This document shows positions 1 to 7,387 of a DNA stretch of 64,000 nucleotides, piece by piece. Positions within the stretch are counted from its first letter, which is position 1; each line of letters starts with the position of its first letter. Under the pieces are notes generated by a model, which saw nothing but the letters and a program-made list of their open reading frames with translations, searched no databases and was not told the origin of the DNA. The stretch lies in NCBI RefSeq assembly GCF_027532185.1, contig NZ_JAPZSV010000006.1, positions 62,001 to 126,000 on the forward strand, given 5' to 3'. The stretch comes from Hylemonella sp. (GTDB lineage: Bacteria > Pseudomonadota > Gammaproteobacteria > Burkholderiales > Burkholderiaceae_C). A program made the translations under genes and the position numbers.

Positions 1-1
1 C

Positions 2-646
2 GTGCGCTCGGTGGATGAGGTGGAATCCATCACCGTGGACTGGGACGTGGGCGCCGCCGCCGTGAAGACGCGCGAGGGCATCGCCAACGTTGAGGAGCGT
101 ACCGCCAAGCGTGTGGTCACCACGGGCTGTGGTCAGGGCAGTGTCTTTGGCGACCTGATGGACGAGGTGGACCAGATTGCCTTGCCGCCCGCTGCGCGTC
201 TGACCCAGGCCCAGCTCTATGGCATCGTCAACGCCATCCGGCTGCAGGAAAGCACCTACAAGTCCGCTGGCTCGGTGCACGGCTGCGCGCTGTTCCGCGG
301 CGAGGAGATGCTGATCTTCGTCGAAGACGTGGGGCGTCACAATGCCATCGACACCATTGCGGGCTGGATGTGGATGCAGGATCCGGCTTCGATGGGTTCT
401 GCGGACAAGGTGTTCTACACCACGGGCCGTCTGACGAGTGAGATGGTGATCAAGTCGGCACAGATGGGGGTGCCAATCGTGGTGTCGCGCAGCGGGATCA
501 CGCAGATGGGGCATGCTGTCGCCGAACGTGTGGGGCTGTGTGCGATCGGGCGGGCGACTGGCAGGCACTTCTACTGCTACTCTGCGCCGCAAAGGCTGGT
601 GCTTCAACCGGAACTGGCCGGGCCTAAGTTGCGGGCTGCTGCCTAG
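2..646 (+). CDS. fdhD: Formate dehydrogenase accessory protein FdhD, 5'-truncated by the window edge
   Basis: FdhD is the sulfurtransferase that passes sulfur from IscS to the molybdenum cofactor of formate dehydrogenases; without it the enzyme is inactive. The visible 214 residues are the C-terminal three quarters of the family. They include the conserved region around TTGCGQGSVF, which holds a single cysteine where E. coli FdhD has a CxxC pair, then a SAGSVHGCALF stretch, the EDVGRHNAID motif and the TTGRLTSEMV motif. The true start lies upstream of the window, so the apparent GTG at position 2 is only the first in-frame codon visible. The xdhC-like and nucleotidyltransferase genes 4 kb downstream also belong to molybdenum enzyme maturation. 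The family call is secure. Confidence 0.93.
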   Translation: MRSVDEVESITVDWDVGAAAVKTREGIANVEERTAKRVVTTGCGQGSVFGDLMDEVDQIALPPAARLTQAQLYGIVNAIRLQESTYKSAGSVHGCALFRGEEMLIFVEDVGRHNAIDTIAGWMWMQDPASMGSADKVFYTTGRLTSEMVIKSAQMGVPIVVSRSGITQMGHAVAERVGLCAIGRATGRHFYCYSAPQRLVLQPELAGPKLRAAA

Positions 647-664
647 CGTTTCGTGCGTGGCATT

Positions 665-682
665 GCCGGGTCTCGCCCCGGC
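665..682 (+). terminator. Possible 3' hairpin after fdhD
   Basis: A perfect 6-bp stem (GCCGGG, 6-nt loop, CCCGGC) lies about 20 bases after the fdhD stop. No T-run follows, so it would be an RNA-stabilising hairpin or a weak terminator at best. Confidence 0.25.
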
Positions 683-778
683 GGGCGCACATCCCGGCCA
701 CACCAAGCCGCCGGGGCAGGCAACGCTGGCAGGTGGGTACCCGCACCCCTGAGCCTATGAAATAGCATAGAGCCCCTC

Positions 779-1723
779 ATGAATCACCCCGTCTTCTCCG
801 CCCTCGGTCCCGTCGTCCTGCTCGTGATCCTGGGTTATGTCGCCGGCCGCCTGCGCTGGATACGCGCCGAGTCGAGCAAGGATCTCTCCAATCTGGTCTT
901 TCTGGTGCTCACGCCGGCCCTGATGTTCCGCACCATGGGCAAGGTGGATGTGAAACAGCTGGAGGCCTTGCCGCTGCTGACCTATTTCGCCGCCGTGCTG
1001 TTGTTGTTTGGGTTGATGCTGCTCTGGCAGGGCTTCAACCGGCGGGCCGCGGTGCTGGCTTTGGCCACCACTTTCAGCAACACGGTGATGATCGGCATTG
1101 CGCTGGTCGGCCTGGCCTATGGCGAGGCCGGTCTGGTGATCCTGCTGTCCCTGATCTCCCTGCATGCACTGGTGCTGCTGACCGCGGGCACGGTGATTCT
1201 GGAGTTGGCCGTGGCGCGCGAGGCCAGTGCCGGCGGGCAGGGCGTGCGGGCCATGTTCAGCACCGTGCTGGGCGCCGTGCGCAACGCCGTGATCCATCCC
1301 GTGCCCTTGCCCATCATTGCGGGCTTGCTGTATGCGCAGACGGGCTGGGCCATCCCCGAAGTCGTGGACAAGCCGCTGCAATGGCTGGGCAATGCCTTTG
1401 GCCCGCTGGCACTGCTGCTTGTGGGCGTGACGCTGGCCGGCACGACGGTGGGGCCGCATCTGCGCGGTGCGTTGGGGCTCGCCCTGATCAAGAACCTGCT
1501 GATGCCGGCGCTGGTGGCCGGGCTGGGCCTGCTCATGGGGCTCACGGGCTTGGCCCTGGTGGTCATGGTGGTGACGGCAGCCTTGCCCATGGGGGCCAAC
1601 GTCTTCCTGTTCTCGCAGCGCTACGCCGTGGCCGAGGAACTCGTGACCGCCAGCATCACCGTGTCGAATGCCGTGGCCTTGCTCAGCGTGCCGCTGGCCA
1701 TGTTCGTGGTGGGGCTGCTCTGA
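779..1723 (+). CDS. AEC (auxin efflux carrier) family transporter
   Basis: A 314-residue inner-membrane permease made almost entirely of hydrophobic helices, about ten by eye, in the usual two halves of AEC/MdcF-like carriers. Recognisable family stretches are LVFLVLTPALMFRTM near the N-terminus, the TFSNTVMIGIALV segment, and the C-terminal MGANVFLFSQRY and ASITVSNAVALLSVP segments. AEC proteins move small organic anions such as malate or malonate, but the substrate here cannot be told. The gene stands alone, with a 130-bp gap upstream and a strong inverted repeat just after its stop. Confidence 0.9.
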   Translation: MNHPVFSALGPVVLLVILGYVAGRLRWIRAESSKDLSNLVFLVLTPALMFRTMGKVDVKQLEALPLLTYFAAVLLLFGLMLLWQGFNRRAAVLALATTFSNTVMIGIALVGLAYGEAGLVILLSLISLHALVLLTAGTVILELAVAREASAGGQGVRAMFSTVLGAVRNAVIHPVPLPIIAGLLYAQTGWAIPEVVDKPLQWLGNAFGPLALLLVGVTLAGTTVGPHLRGALGLALIKNLLMPALVAGLGLLMGLTGLALVVMVVTAALPMGANVFLFSQRYAVAEELVTASITVSNAVALLSVPLAMFVVGLL

Positions 1724-1726
1724 CAT

Positions 1727-1761
1727 CAAGTCTTGCATGCGTAGGACGCATCCAAGACTTG
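1727..1761. repeat. 35-bp near-perfect inverted repeat after the AEC gene
   Basis: CAAGTCTTG (1727-1735) pairs with CAAGACTTG (1753-1761), and ATGCGT (1737-1742) pairs with ACGCAT (1746-1751). One C-C mismatch interrupts the stem and the loop is 3 nt. It starts 3 bases after the AEC stop codon. The following bases are cataaaaatcg, with no U-run on the + strand, so this is not a classical intrinsic terminator. It may protect the mRNA 3' end, assist termination, or be a dispersed repeat. Confidence 0.75.
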
Positions 1762-1830
1762 CATAAAAATCGTTTGAAGACAGGCTTGTAAGCTGCCAGA
1801 CTCCAGCCTTCACATGCCCATTTGTCATTC

Positions 1831-3048
1831 ATGTCGTCGCATCGTCCTCCCGCCGATCTGGACCTGTCCCAGTTCCATCCCCTGACCACGGCGCTGGCCC
1901 TGTCGCTGGCGGCCGCAGTGGCCCTGGGTCTGACGCGCTTTTCCTACGGGCTGCTGCTGCCGCCCATGCGCGAGGATCTGGGCTGGTCCTACCTGCTGGC
2001 CGGTGCGATGAACACTGCCAACGCGCTCGGCTACTTCATGGGTGCCCTACTCACCCCCGCATTGATGCGCCGCCTGGGTGTGTGGCGTCTGCTGATGGTC
2101 GGCGCCCTGCTGGCCAGCGGTTTCATGCTCATGTCGGGCCTGGTGACCGATGCCAGCGCCTTGTTCGCGCAACGCGTGGCAGCGGGCGTGGCCAGCGCCT
2201 TCATGTTCATCACGGGCGGTGTGCTGGCCGCGCGCTTGGGTTCTCTGCATCCCGGTCGCGCGGGTTTCCTGATCGGTCTGTATTACGGGGGCACGGGTAT
2301 CGGCATCGCACTGTCCGCTGGACTGGTGCCCGCGGCGCTGGCCTGTGCGCAGGCTTACGGCGTGGCGCATGCGTGGCAATGGCCGTGGTTGGCTCTGGGT
2401 TTCGCCTGCCTGTGCGCGACGGCCTTCATGGCGGGGCCGGCGCGCACGATAGGCGAGGCGTCACCCGGTCAGAACGGCCAACGGCGTTTCGCGGCGCGGG
2501 ATTTCCGCTACGGTCTGGGCGGCTATTTCATGTTTGGCGTCGGCTACATCGGCTACATGACCTTTGTCGTTGCCTTGCTCAAGGAGCAGGGCATGCCAGC
2601 CGCCTGGATCACCGCGTTCTACACGCTGCTCGGACTGGCGGTGGTGGCGTCCTCGCGCATCTGGGCACGCATGCTCGATCGCTACAAGGGGGGCGAGTCG
2701 CTGGCCATCCTCAACGGCGTGCTGGGCGTGGCCGCCATCCTGCCGGCGCTGAGCAGCGTCGTGCCCCTGGTCTTCCTCTCGGGCATCGTCTTCGGTGCGG
2801 TCTTCCTCTCGGTGGTGGCGTCCACCACGGCCCTGGTGCGGCACAACCTGCCGCCCGAGTCCTGGTCCGCCGGCATCAGCGCTTTCACGGTGGCCTTTGC
2901 CTTCGGCCAGATCGTCGGCCCGACCCTGGTGGGCAAGATCGCCGACGGGCCGGGTGGGCTGGCGCGCGGCCTGATCGTCTCGGCCTGCGCCCTCTTCATC
3001 GGCGCGGCGCTCGCAGCGCGGCAAAAAGCCCTGTCCCCGGTGCACTGA
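1831..3048 (+). CDS. MFS transporter of the YbfB/YjiJ type
   Basis: A 405-residue major facilitator protein with twelve predicted membrane helices. The N-terminal motif LGLTRFSYGLLLPPMREDLGWSY is typical of the YbfB/YjiJ group, whose substrates are mostly unknown. I chose the ATG at 1831 (MSSHRPPADL) over an in-frame TTG nine bases upstream because ATG is the stronger codon; neither has an obvious ribosome site. A LysR regulator starts 4 bases after the stop on the same strand. The two genes are probably co-transcribed, and the regulator may control this transporter. Confidence 0.87.
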   Translation: MSSHRPPADLDLSQFHPLTTALALSLAAAVALGLTRFSYGLLLPPMREDLGWSYLLAGAMNTANALGYFMGALLTPALMRRLGVWRLLMVGALLASGFMLMSGLVTDASALFAQRVAAGVASAFMFITGGVLAARLGSLHPGRAGFLIGLYYGGTGIGIALSAGLVPAALACAQAYGVAHAWQWPWLALGFACLCATAFMAGPARTIGEASPGQNGQRRFAARDFRYGLGGYFMFGVGYIGYMTFVVALLKEQGMPAAWITAFYTLLGLAVVASSRIWARMLDRYKGGESLAILNGVLGVAAILPALSSVVPLVFLSGIVFGAVFLSVVASTTALVRHNLPPESWSAGISAFTVAFAFGQIVGPTLVGKIADGPGGLARGLIVSACALFIGAALAARQKALSPVH

Positions 3049-3052
3049 GCCC

Positions 3053-3967
3053 ATGTCCACACCTCTGTTCCGACTGGCCTCGCTGGACCTGATCCGCGGC
3101 TTCGTCGCCGTAGGGCGACGTATGAGCATCACCCTGGCAGCGCAGGATCTGTGCCTGTCGCAGTCGGCGGTCAGCCGGCAGATCCAGGCGCTCGAGGCGG
3201 CGGTGGGCACGAAACTGCTGACGCGCGGCCATCGGTCCATCCGCTTCACCGCTGAAGGCGAGCGCTTGTTCCGCGCGGCCGACGGCGCGCTGCAGCAGCT
3301 GCAGGAAGCGGTGTCCTCGCTGGCGGCTGGCTACCGCCGGCCGGTGACGATCACGACCAGCGTGGGCGTCGCCGCGCTCTGGCTGCTGCCGCGTCTGGGT
3401 CAGCTCCAGCAGCAGCATCCTGAGATCGACCTGCGCGTTGCCGCGACCAACAAGGTGCTGGACCTGCACCAGGAGGGCGTCGATCTGGCCATCCGCTATT
3501 GCGACGAGGGCAAGGCCCCTTGGGGAGCGCAGAAGCTGTTCAGTGAGACCGTCGTGCCCGTTGCCCACCCCTCGTTCGCGGCCAAGCGCTTGAAGACGGC
3601 CGCGGATCTGGCCTCTCTGGTGCTACTGGAGTACGAGGAGCCAGGACGTCCCTGGCTGCATTGGGAGGATATGCTCAATGCCATGGGGCTCAGCACTGGC
3701 ATGGCCAAGGGCGTGCTGCGTTTCAATCAGTACGATCAGGTCATCCAGGCCGCGCTGGCGGGGCAGGGCGTGGCGCTCGGACGGCATGAGTTGATCGAGC
3801 CCATGCTCGCCGACGGCCGCCTGACGGTGCTCAAGCAGGCCCAGCATCGCCGCTCCGGCGGCCACGCCTACTGGCTGGTTCAGGCCGACCCCAAACCGCG
3901 CAAGGACGTGCGCGATCTGGTCGAGTGGATACGCGCTCAGGCCCAGGCCGTCGTTACAAAGTCCTGA
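3053..3967 (+). CDS. LysR-family transcriptional regulator
   Basis: A 304-residue LysR protein. The N-terminal winged helix-turn-helix covers roughly residues 8-68, with the signature AAQDLCLSQSAVSRQIQALE, and is followed by a periplasmic-binding-protein-like effector domain. The domain order and the GcvA-like features (LAIRYCDEGKAPWG) suggest the GcvA/AmpR branch. It follows the MFS gene by 4 bases, so it is likely in the same transcript. This differs from the usual divergent layout of LysR genes and their targets. The inducer is unknown. Confidence 0.92.
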   Translation: MSTPLFRLASLDLIRGFVAVGRRMSITLAAQDLCLSQSAVSRQIQALEAAVGTKLLTRGHRSIRFTAEGERLFRAADGALQQLQEAVSSLAAGYRRPVTITTSVGVAALWLLPRLGQLQQQHPEIDLRVAATNKVLDLHQEGVDLAIRYCDEGKAPWGAQKLFSETVVPVAHPSFAAKRLKTAADLASLVLLEYEEPGRPWLHWEDMLNAMGLSTGMAKGVLRFNQYDQVIQAALAGQGVALGRHELIEPMLADGRLTVLKQAQHRRSGGHAYWLVQADPKPRKDVRDLVEWIRAQAQAVVTKS

Positions 3968-3979
3968 CGAGCCCCGGCC

Positions 3980-4618
3980 TCAAGGGGCCAGCCGCTCGCG
4001 CATCCAGCCGCCCTGACCATCGGACATATAGCGCAAGCGGTCGTGCAAGCGGCTGGGTCGGCCCTGCCAGAACTCCCAGCGCTCGGGCACGAGGCGGTAG
4101 CCGCCCCAATGCGGCGGGCGGGGGGGCTGCAGCAGGAACTGTGCGCCGTACTTCGCGGCATTGGCCACGAGCACGCCACGGCCGGAGATGACCTGGCTCT
4201 GCGGGCTGGCCCAGGCACCAATGCGTGAATCGAGCGGGCGGCTGTTGAAGTATGCGTCGCTTTCCTCGGCGCTGACCTGCGCCACGCGGCCTTCGATACG
4301 CACCACGCGCTCCAGTTCGACCCAGTGGAACTGCAGTGCAGCATAGGGGTTGCCCGCGAGCTCGCGGCCCTTGCGGCTGTCATAGTTGGTATACCAGACG
4401 ATGCCGCGCGCGTCATACCCCTTGATGAGCACGATGCGCGTGGACGGCCGCAGGTCGCTGCCCACGGTGGCCAGGGTCATGGCATTGGGTTCGGGCAGCT
4501 CGGACTGGATGGCTTCATGCAGCCATTGGTCGAACTGCTGCAGCGGATCGGCGTGGGAGGCGTCTTCGCTGAGTTCGGCGCGTTCGTAGCTTTTGCGGAG
4601 GTCGGCGATCTTGGTCAT
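3980..4618 (-). CDS. pdxH: Pyridoxamine 5'-phosphate oxidase PdxH
   Basis: PdxH oxidises pyridoxamine- or pyridoxine-5'-phosphate to pyridoxal 5'-phosphate with FMN and O2, the last step of vitamin B6 synthesis and salvage. The 212-residue product matches the usual length (E. coli 218). Family landmarks are [12 protein letters not shown] at the start, [21 protein letters not shown] (FMN binding), [16 protein letters not shown], the [19 protein letters not shown] loop and the C-terminal [14 protein letters not shown]. The ATG at 4618 begins this conserved sequence, and longer upstream reading is antisense to the next genes. It is divergent from the xdhC-like gene with only 33 bp between starts. 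Confidence 0.97.
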   Translation of the reverse strand: MTKIADLRKSYERAELSEDASHADPLQQFDQWLHEAIQSELPEPNAMTLATVGSDLRPSTRIVLIKGYDARGIVWYTNYDSRKGRELAGNPYAALQFHWVELERVVRIEGRVAQVSAEESDAYFNSRPLDSRIGAWASPQSQVISGRGVLVANAAKYGAQFLLQPPRPPHWGGYRLVPERWEFWQGRPSRLHDRLRYMSDGQGGWMRERLAP

Positions 4619-4651
4619 ACTCGCAGTATAGAAAGACTGAAGGGCGGCAGA

Positions 4652-5656
4652 ATGGAAAGTCTGGACTTGCGGGTGCTGGCCGATGCGCTGGCCTGGAAAC
4701 AGGCCGGCCACGGGGTGTCGCTGGTCACGGTGGTGCAGACCTGGGGCAGCGCGCCGCGCCCCCCCGGGGCCCTGCTGGCGGTGCGGGCGGACGGTGTGGT
4801 CAGCGGTTCGGTCTCGGGCGGCTGTGTCGAGGACGACCTGATCTCGCGGGCCCGGGCCGCACTCGCCGCGGGTGCGCATGACGAGGCGGCAGCCCGCCCC
4901 GACATGATCGTCTATGGCGTGGACCCTGACGAGGCCGCGCGCTTTGGCCTGCCCTGCGGTGGCACCTTGCGCCTGGTGCAGGAGCCCTTGCGGGACGCGG
5001 GCTGGATCGTCCAGCTGCTGGCCCGCACGGCCGAACATCGTCTGGTGGCACGCACGCTGGACCTGGCGACGGGGGCGGTGAGCTTGGCCGACGCCGTGCG
5101 GGGCCAGGGGCTGGTCTTGGATGAGCAAGCGCAAAGACTGACCACGGTTTTCGGGCCGCGCTGGCGTCTGCTGGTCATCGGCGCGGGCCAGCTCTCGCAG
5201 GCCCTGGCGCAGATGGCAGGCCTGCTTGACTTCGAGGTGCTGGTCTGCGACCCGCGTGCGGAATACGTCCTGGACCTGCCGGGCGTGCAGCGCCTGCCCG
5301 GCATGCCCGACGACGTGGTGCGCGAGCTGCTGCCCGATGCGCATACCGCCATTGTGGCGCTCACGCACGACCCCAAGCTCGATGACCTGGCCCTGCTGGA
5401 GGCGCTCAAGTCGGCGGCTTTCTACGTGGGGGCACTCGGATCGCGGCGCAACCAGGCCGCGCGCAAGCAGCGCCTGGCCGAGCATTTCGACCTCAGCGCC
5501 GAGGAGCTGGCCCGCCTGCACGGGCCGGTGGGGCTGGCCATCGGGGCAAAAACGCCGGCCGAGATTGCCGTGGCCATCCTGGCCGAGATCGTGCAGGTCA
5601 AGAACGCCGCCGGCGCACGTGCAAGCATGACGCCCGGTTGCACCACGGTGGCATGA
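4652..5656 (+). CDS. XdhC-family molybdenum hydroxylase maturation protein
   Basis: XdhC/CoxI proteins bind molybdenum cofactor, protect it, help add the terminal sulfido ligand, and hand it to xanthine dehydrogenase-type enzymes. This 334-residue protein has both expected domains. The N-terminal XdhC/CoxI domain carries the [12 protein letters not shown] motif with its conserved cysteine. The C-terminal Rossmann domain shows [17 protein letters not shown] and [14 protein letters not shown] at 4652 was chosen because family similarity starts there. Its stop overlaps the next gene's start (ATGA), so the two are translationally coupled. A likely client in this window is the iorAB-like hydroxylase near 35 kb, but this is inference. 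Confidence 0.92.
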   Translation: MESLDLRVLADALAWKQAGHGVSLVTVVQTWGSAPRPPGALLAVRADGVVSGSVSGGCVEDDLISRARAALAAGAHDEAAARPDMIVYGVDPDEAARFGLPCGGTLRLVQEPLRDAGWIVQLLARTAEHRLVARTLDLATGAVSLADAVRGQGLVLDEQAQRLTTVFGPRWRLLVIGAGQLSQALAQMAGLLDFEVLVCDPRAEYVLDLPGVQRLPGMPDDVVRELLPDAHTAIVALTHDPKLDDLALLEALKSAAFYVGALGSRRNQAARKQRLAEHFDLSAEELARLHGPVGLAIGAKTPAEIAVAILAEIVQVKNAAGARASMTPGCTTVA

Positions 5657-6183
5657 ATCCGACCGTTCTGGTGCTGGCGTCGGGGCGTGGCGAACGCTTT
5701 CTTGCTGCGGGCGGTGGCACGCACAAGCTGCAGGCCCTGCTGGACGGCAAGACTGTGCTGCAGCACACGCTGGACGCGGTGCGCGCCAGCGGCCTGCCCT
5801 GGCATCTGGAAGAGGCGCCCCACCCGGGCATGGGCGACAGCATTGCTGCGGCCGTGCGCGCCACGCCCCATGCCGAGGGCTGGCTGATCCTGCCGGCCGA
5901 TCTGCCGTTGGTCTTGCCCGAAACACTGCGCCGCATTGCCGCGGCCCCGGATGAGCAGACCGTGGTGCGACCCATCTACCAGGGGCGCCAGGGCCATCCG
6001 GTGCGTTTTGCGCGCACCTGCGCCGAGGCGCTGATGGCCCTCGGGGGCAAGTCCGGTGCGGCCGCCGTGGTCCGGCGGCACCGCCTGTGGACCCTGGCGG
6101 TCGATGACCCGGGGTGCGTGACGGACATCGACACACCCGAGGACTTGGTGCGGGCCCGGCAGATCCTGCAGGCGCGGTCCTGA
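5653..6183 (+). CDS. MobA/MocA-like nucleotidyltransferase
   Basis: A 176-residue NTP transferase of the MobA-like family. It begins with a LASGRGERF loop (variant of the LAAGxGxRxG nucleotide-binding motif), followed by [16 protein letters not shown], the ILPADLPL metal site (usual LADMP) and [10 protein letters not shown], ending in DIDTPEDL. Relatives such as MocA attach CMP to molybdopterin to make the dinucleotide used by xanthine dehydrogenase-type enzymes. Coupling by ATGA overlap to the XdhC-like gene supports that role. The exact nucleotide (CTP or GTP) cannot be read from sequence by eye. Confidence 0.88.
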   Translation: MNPTVLVLASGRGERFLAAGGGTHKLQALLDGKTVLQHTLDAVRASGLPWHLEEAPHPGMGDSIAAAVRATPHAEGWLILPADLPLVLPETLRRIAAAPDEQTVVRPIYQGRQGHPVRFARTCAEALMALGGKSGAAAVVRRHRLWTLAVDDPGCVTDIDTPEDLVRARQILQARS

Positions 6184-6186
6184 GGG

Positions 6187-6699
6187 CTAGCTGCGGGTGA
6201 TCACCGCGCAGGCCAGGCGCGGCCCGGAATTGCCCGTGGGCTGGGTGGTGTAGTCGTCCGGGTCGCGGTGCACGATGAGGCCTCGGCCGATGATGTCGGC
6301 CTGACCGCTCCCGACGCCGATGCCTGTTGATTCAAAGCTGAAGCGGGCGATGCCCTGGGCATCGGCCTTGAGATTGGGCAGGTCGCCAGCGTGGTGCTCG
6401 CCCCGGCCGTGGGCTCCGTGTTTGCGGCCAGACGGGTTGTAGTGACCGCCAGTGCTCATGCCGTCACCGCTTGAGCAGTCGCCTTTCTCGTGCACATGGA
6501 AGCCGTGCTCGGCGCCGGGCTTGAGGCCGCGCACCTCGCCACTGACGCGCACCTTGTCGCCTTGCTGCACGAAACGGACCTCGCCGCTGGTGCTGTTGCC
6601 GCGTGTGGGCTGGAGCTGCGCGCTGGCAGAGGGACCGGTGGGTGTGGCGCAGGCGGTCAGTGTGAGCGCTGCGGCCAAGGGCAAGAGGGGGATGCGCAT
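6187..6699 (-). CDS. sodC: Periplasmic Cu/Zn superoxide dismutase, lipoprotein form
   Basis: SodC dismutates superoxide in the periplasm. The 170-residue protein starts with a lipoprotein signal (LTLTACATP, lipid cysteine about residue 17). It has the copper ligands [11 protein letters not shown], the metal-bridging region [12 protein letters not shown] with HAGDLPN, and [14 protein letters not shown]. The two disulfide cysteines (GDC and RLACAVI) are present. The ATG at 6699 has an aggaga ribosome site just upstream. It converges on the nucleotidyltransferase gene with 3 bases between stops and shows no sign of an operon partner. Confidence 0.95.
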   Translation of the reverse strand: MRIPLLPLAAALTLTACATPTGPSASAQLQPTRGNSTSGEVRFVQQGDKVRVSGEVRGLKPGAEHGFHVHEKGDCSSGDGMSTGGHYNPSGRKHGAHGRGEHHAGDLPNLKADAQGIARFSFESTGIGVGSGQADIIGRGLIVHRDPDDYTTQPTGNSGPRLACAVITRS

Positions 6700-6793
6700 G
6701 TTGTCTCCTGTGGTTGTGATGCGTTGTGACACTGTAGGAGGCCGGTGCAGACCTCGCAAGCGCAGGGGCGGCGACCCTGCACCGGACAAGGTC

Positions 6794-7387
6794 TCAGCGT
6801 GCGTGCGCCAGCAGGGCCTCCAGTGCCTTGTCGCGAATGCCGTGGGTGCGCAGGCTGTCGTAGGTCTGGCGCGCGTAGTCATGTGTGCTGCCGTAACGGC
6901 CGCGCGCATGGCTGAAGATGTGGCGGTACTGGTCCGGGCTCAGCGAGCCGGTGTAGTTGGGGCTGCGGCGCGAGAGTGTGAAGGCCAGGGCGCTGACCGG
7001 ACCATGCGGCGTCTCGCAGCGCAGCCAGCGCGGGTCGTAGACGCCGGTGGGCATCTCGCGCTCCCACAGCGTGTGCAGCACCTCGCGCACCTGGCTCTGC
7101 CGCACGCGAAACACCATGCCATGGCAGCTGCCGCCCGTGAGCAGTGCAAAGACCAGGCCCGGGAGCTCGGGCGTGCCTCGGTTCACCCGGCTCCACATCT
7201 TGAGCGCCCGGTGCCAGCCACGGACATGGGCGGGGCGGCGTTCTTCGTAGTCGAAGTCGGGCCGCCAGATCAGTGAGGCGTAGCCGAAGACCCAGAGGTC
7301 GCCGTGACCGCCCCACTGCTGCAAGGTGGCGTGCAGCATGGGCGCAGGATCGCGCAAGGGGCGAGGGAGGGAAGGCTGGGGGTTCAC
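6794..7387 (-). CDS. ChaC-like gamma-glutamylcyclotransferase
   Basis: ChaC enzymes cleave the gamma-glutamyl bond of glutathione to give 5-oxoproline and Cys-Gly. The protein shows the family opening LWVFGYASLIWRPDFDYEERRPAHVRGWHRAL, with the YGSL-type substrate loop as YASL, and the catalytic-glutamate region LWEREM. I chose the GTG at 7387 (197 residues) because it forms a GTGA overlap with the stop of the upstream GGDEF-EAL gene; a downstream ATG at MLHATLQQ is the alternative start. Coupling to a cyclic-di-GMP enzyme is unusual, and whether it is functional is unknown. Confidence 0.88.
   Translation of the reverse strand: MNPQPSLPRPLRDPAPMLHATLQQWGGHGDLWVFGYASLIWRPDFDYEERRPAHVRGWHRALKMWSRVNRGTPELPGLVFALLTGGSCHGMVFRVRQSQVREVLHTLWEREMPTGVYDPRWLRCETPHGPVSALAFTLSRRSPNYTGSLSPDQYRHIFSHARGRYGSTHDYARQTYDSLRTHGIRDKALEALLAHAR

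Noticed and set aside
4619-6136. Long minus-strand frame fused in front of pdxH
   Set aside because: Only the last 212 residues match PdxH. The upstream part is antisense to the XdhC-like and nucleotidyltransferase genes, so the start was set at 4618.
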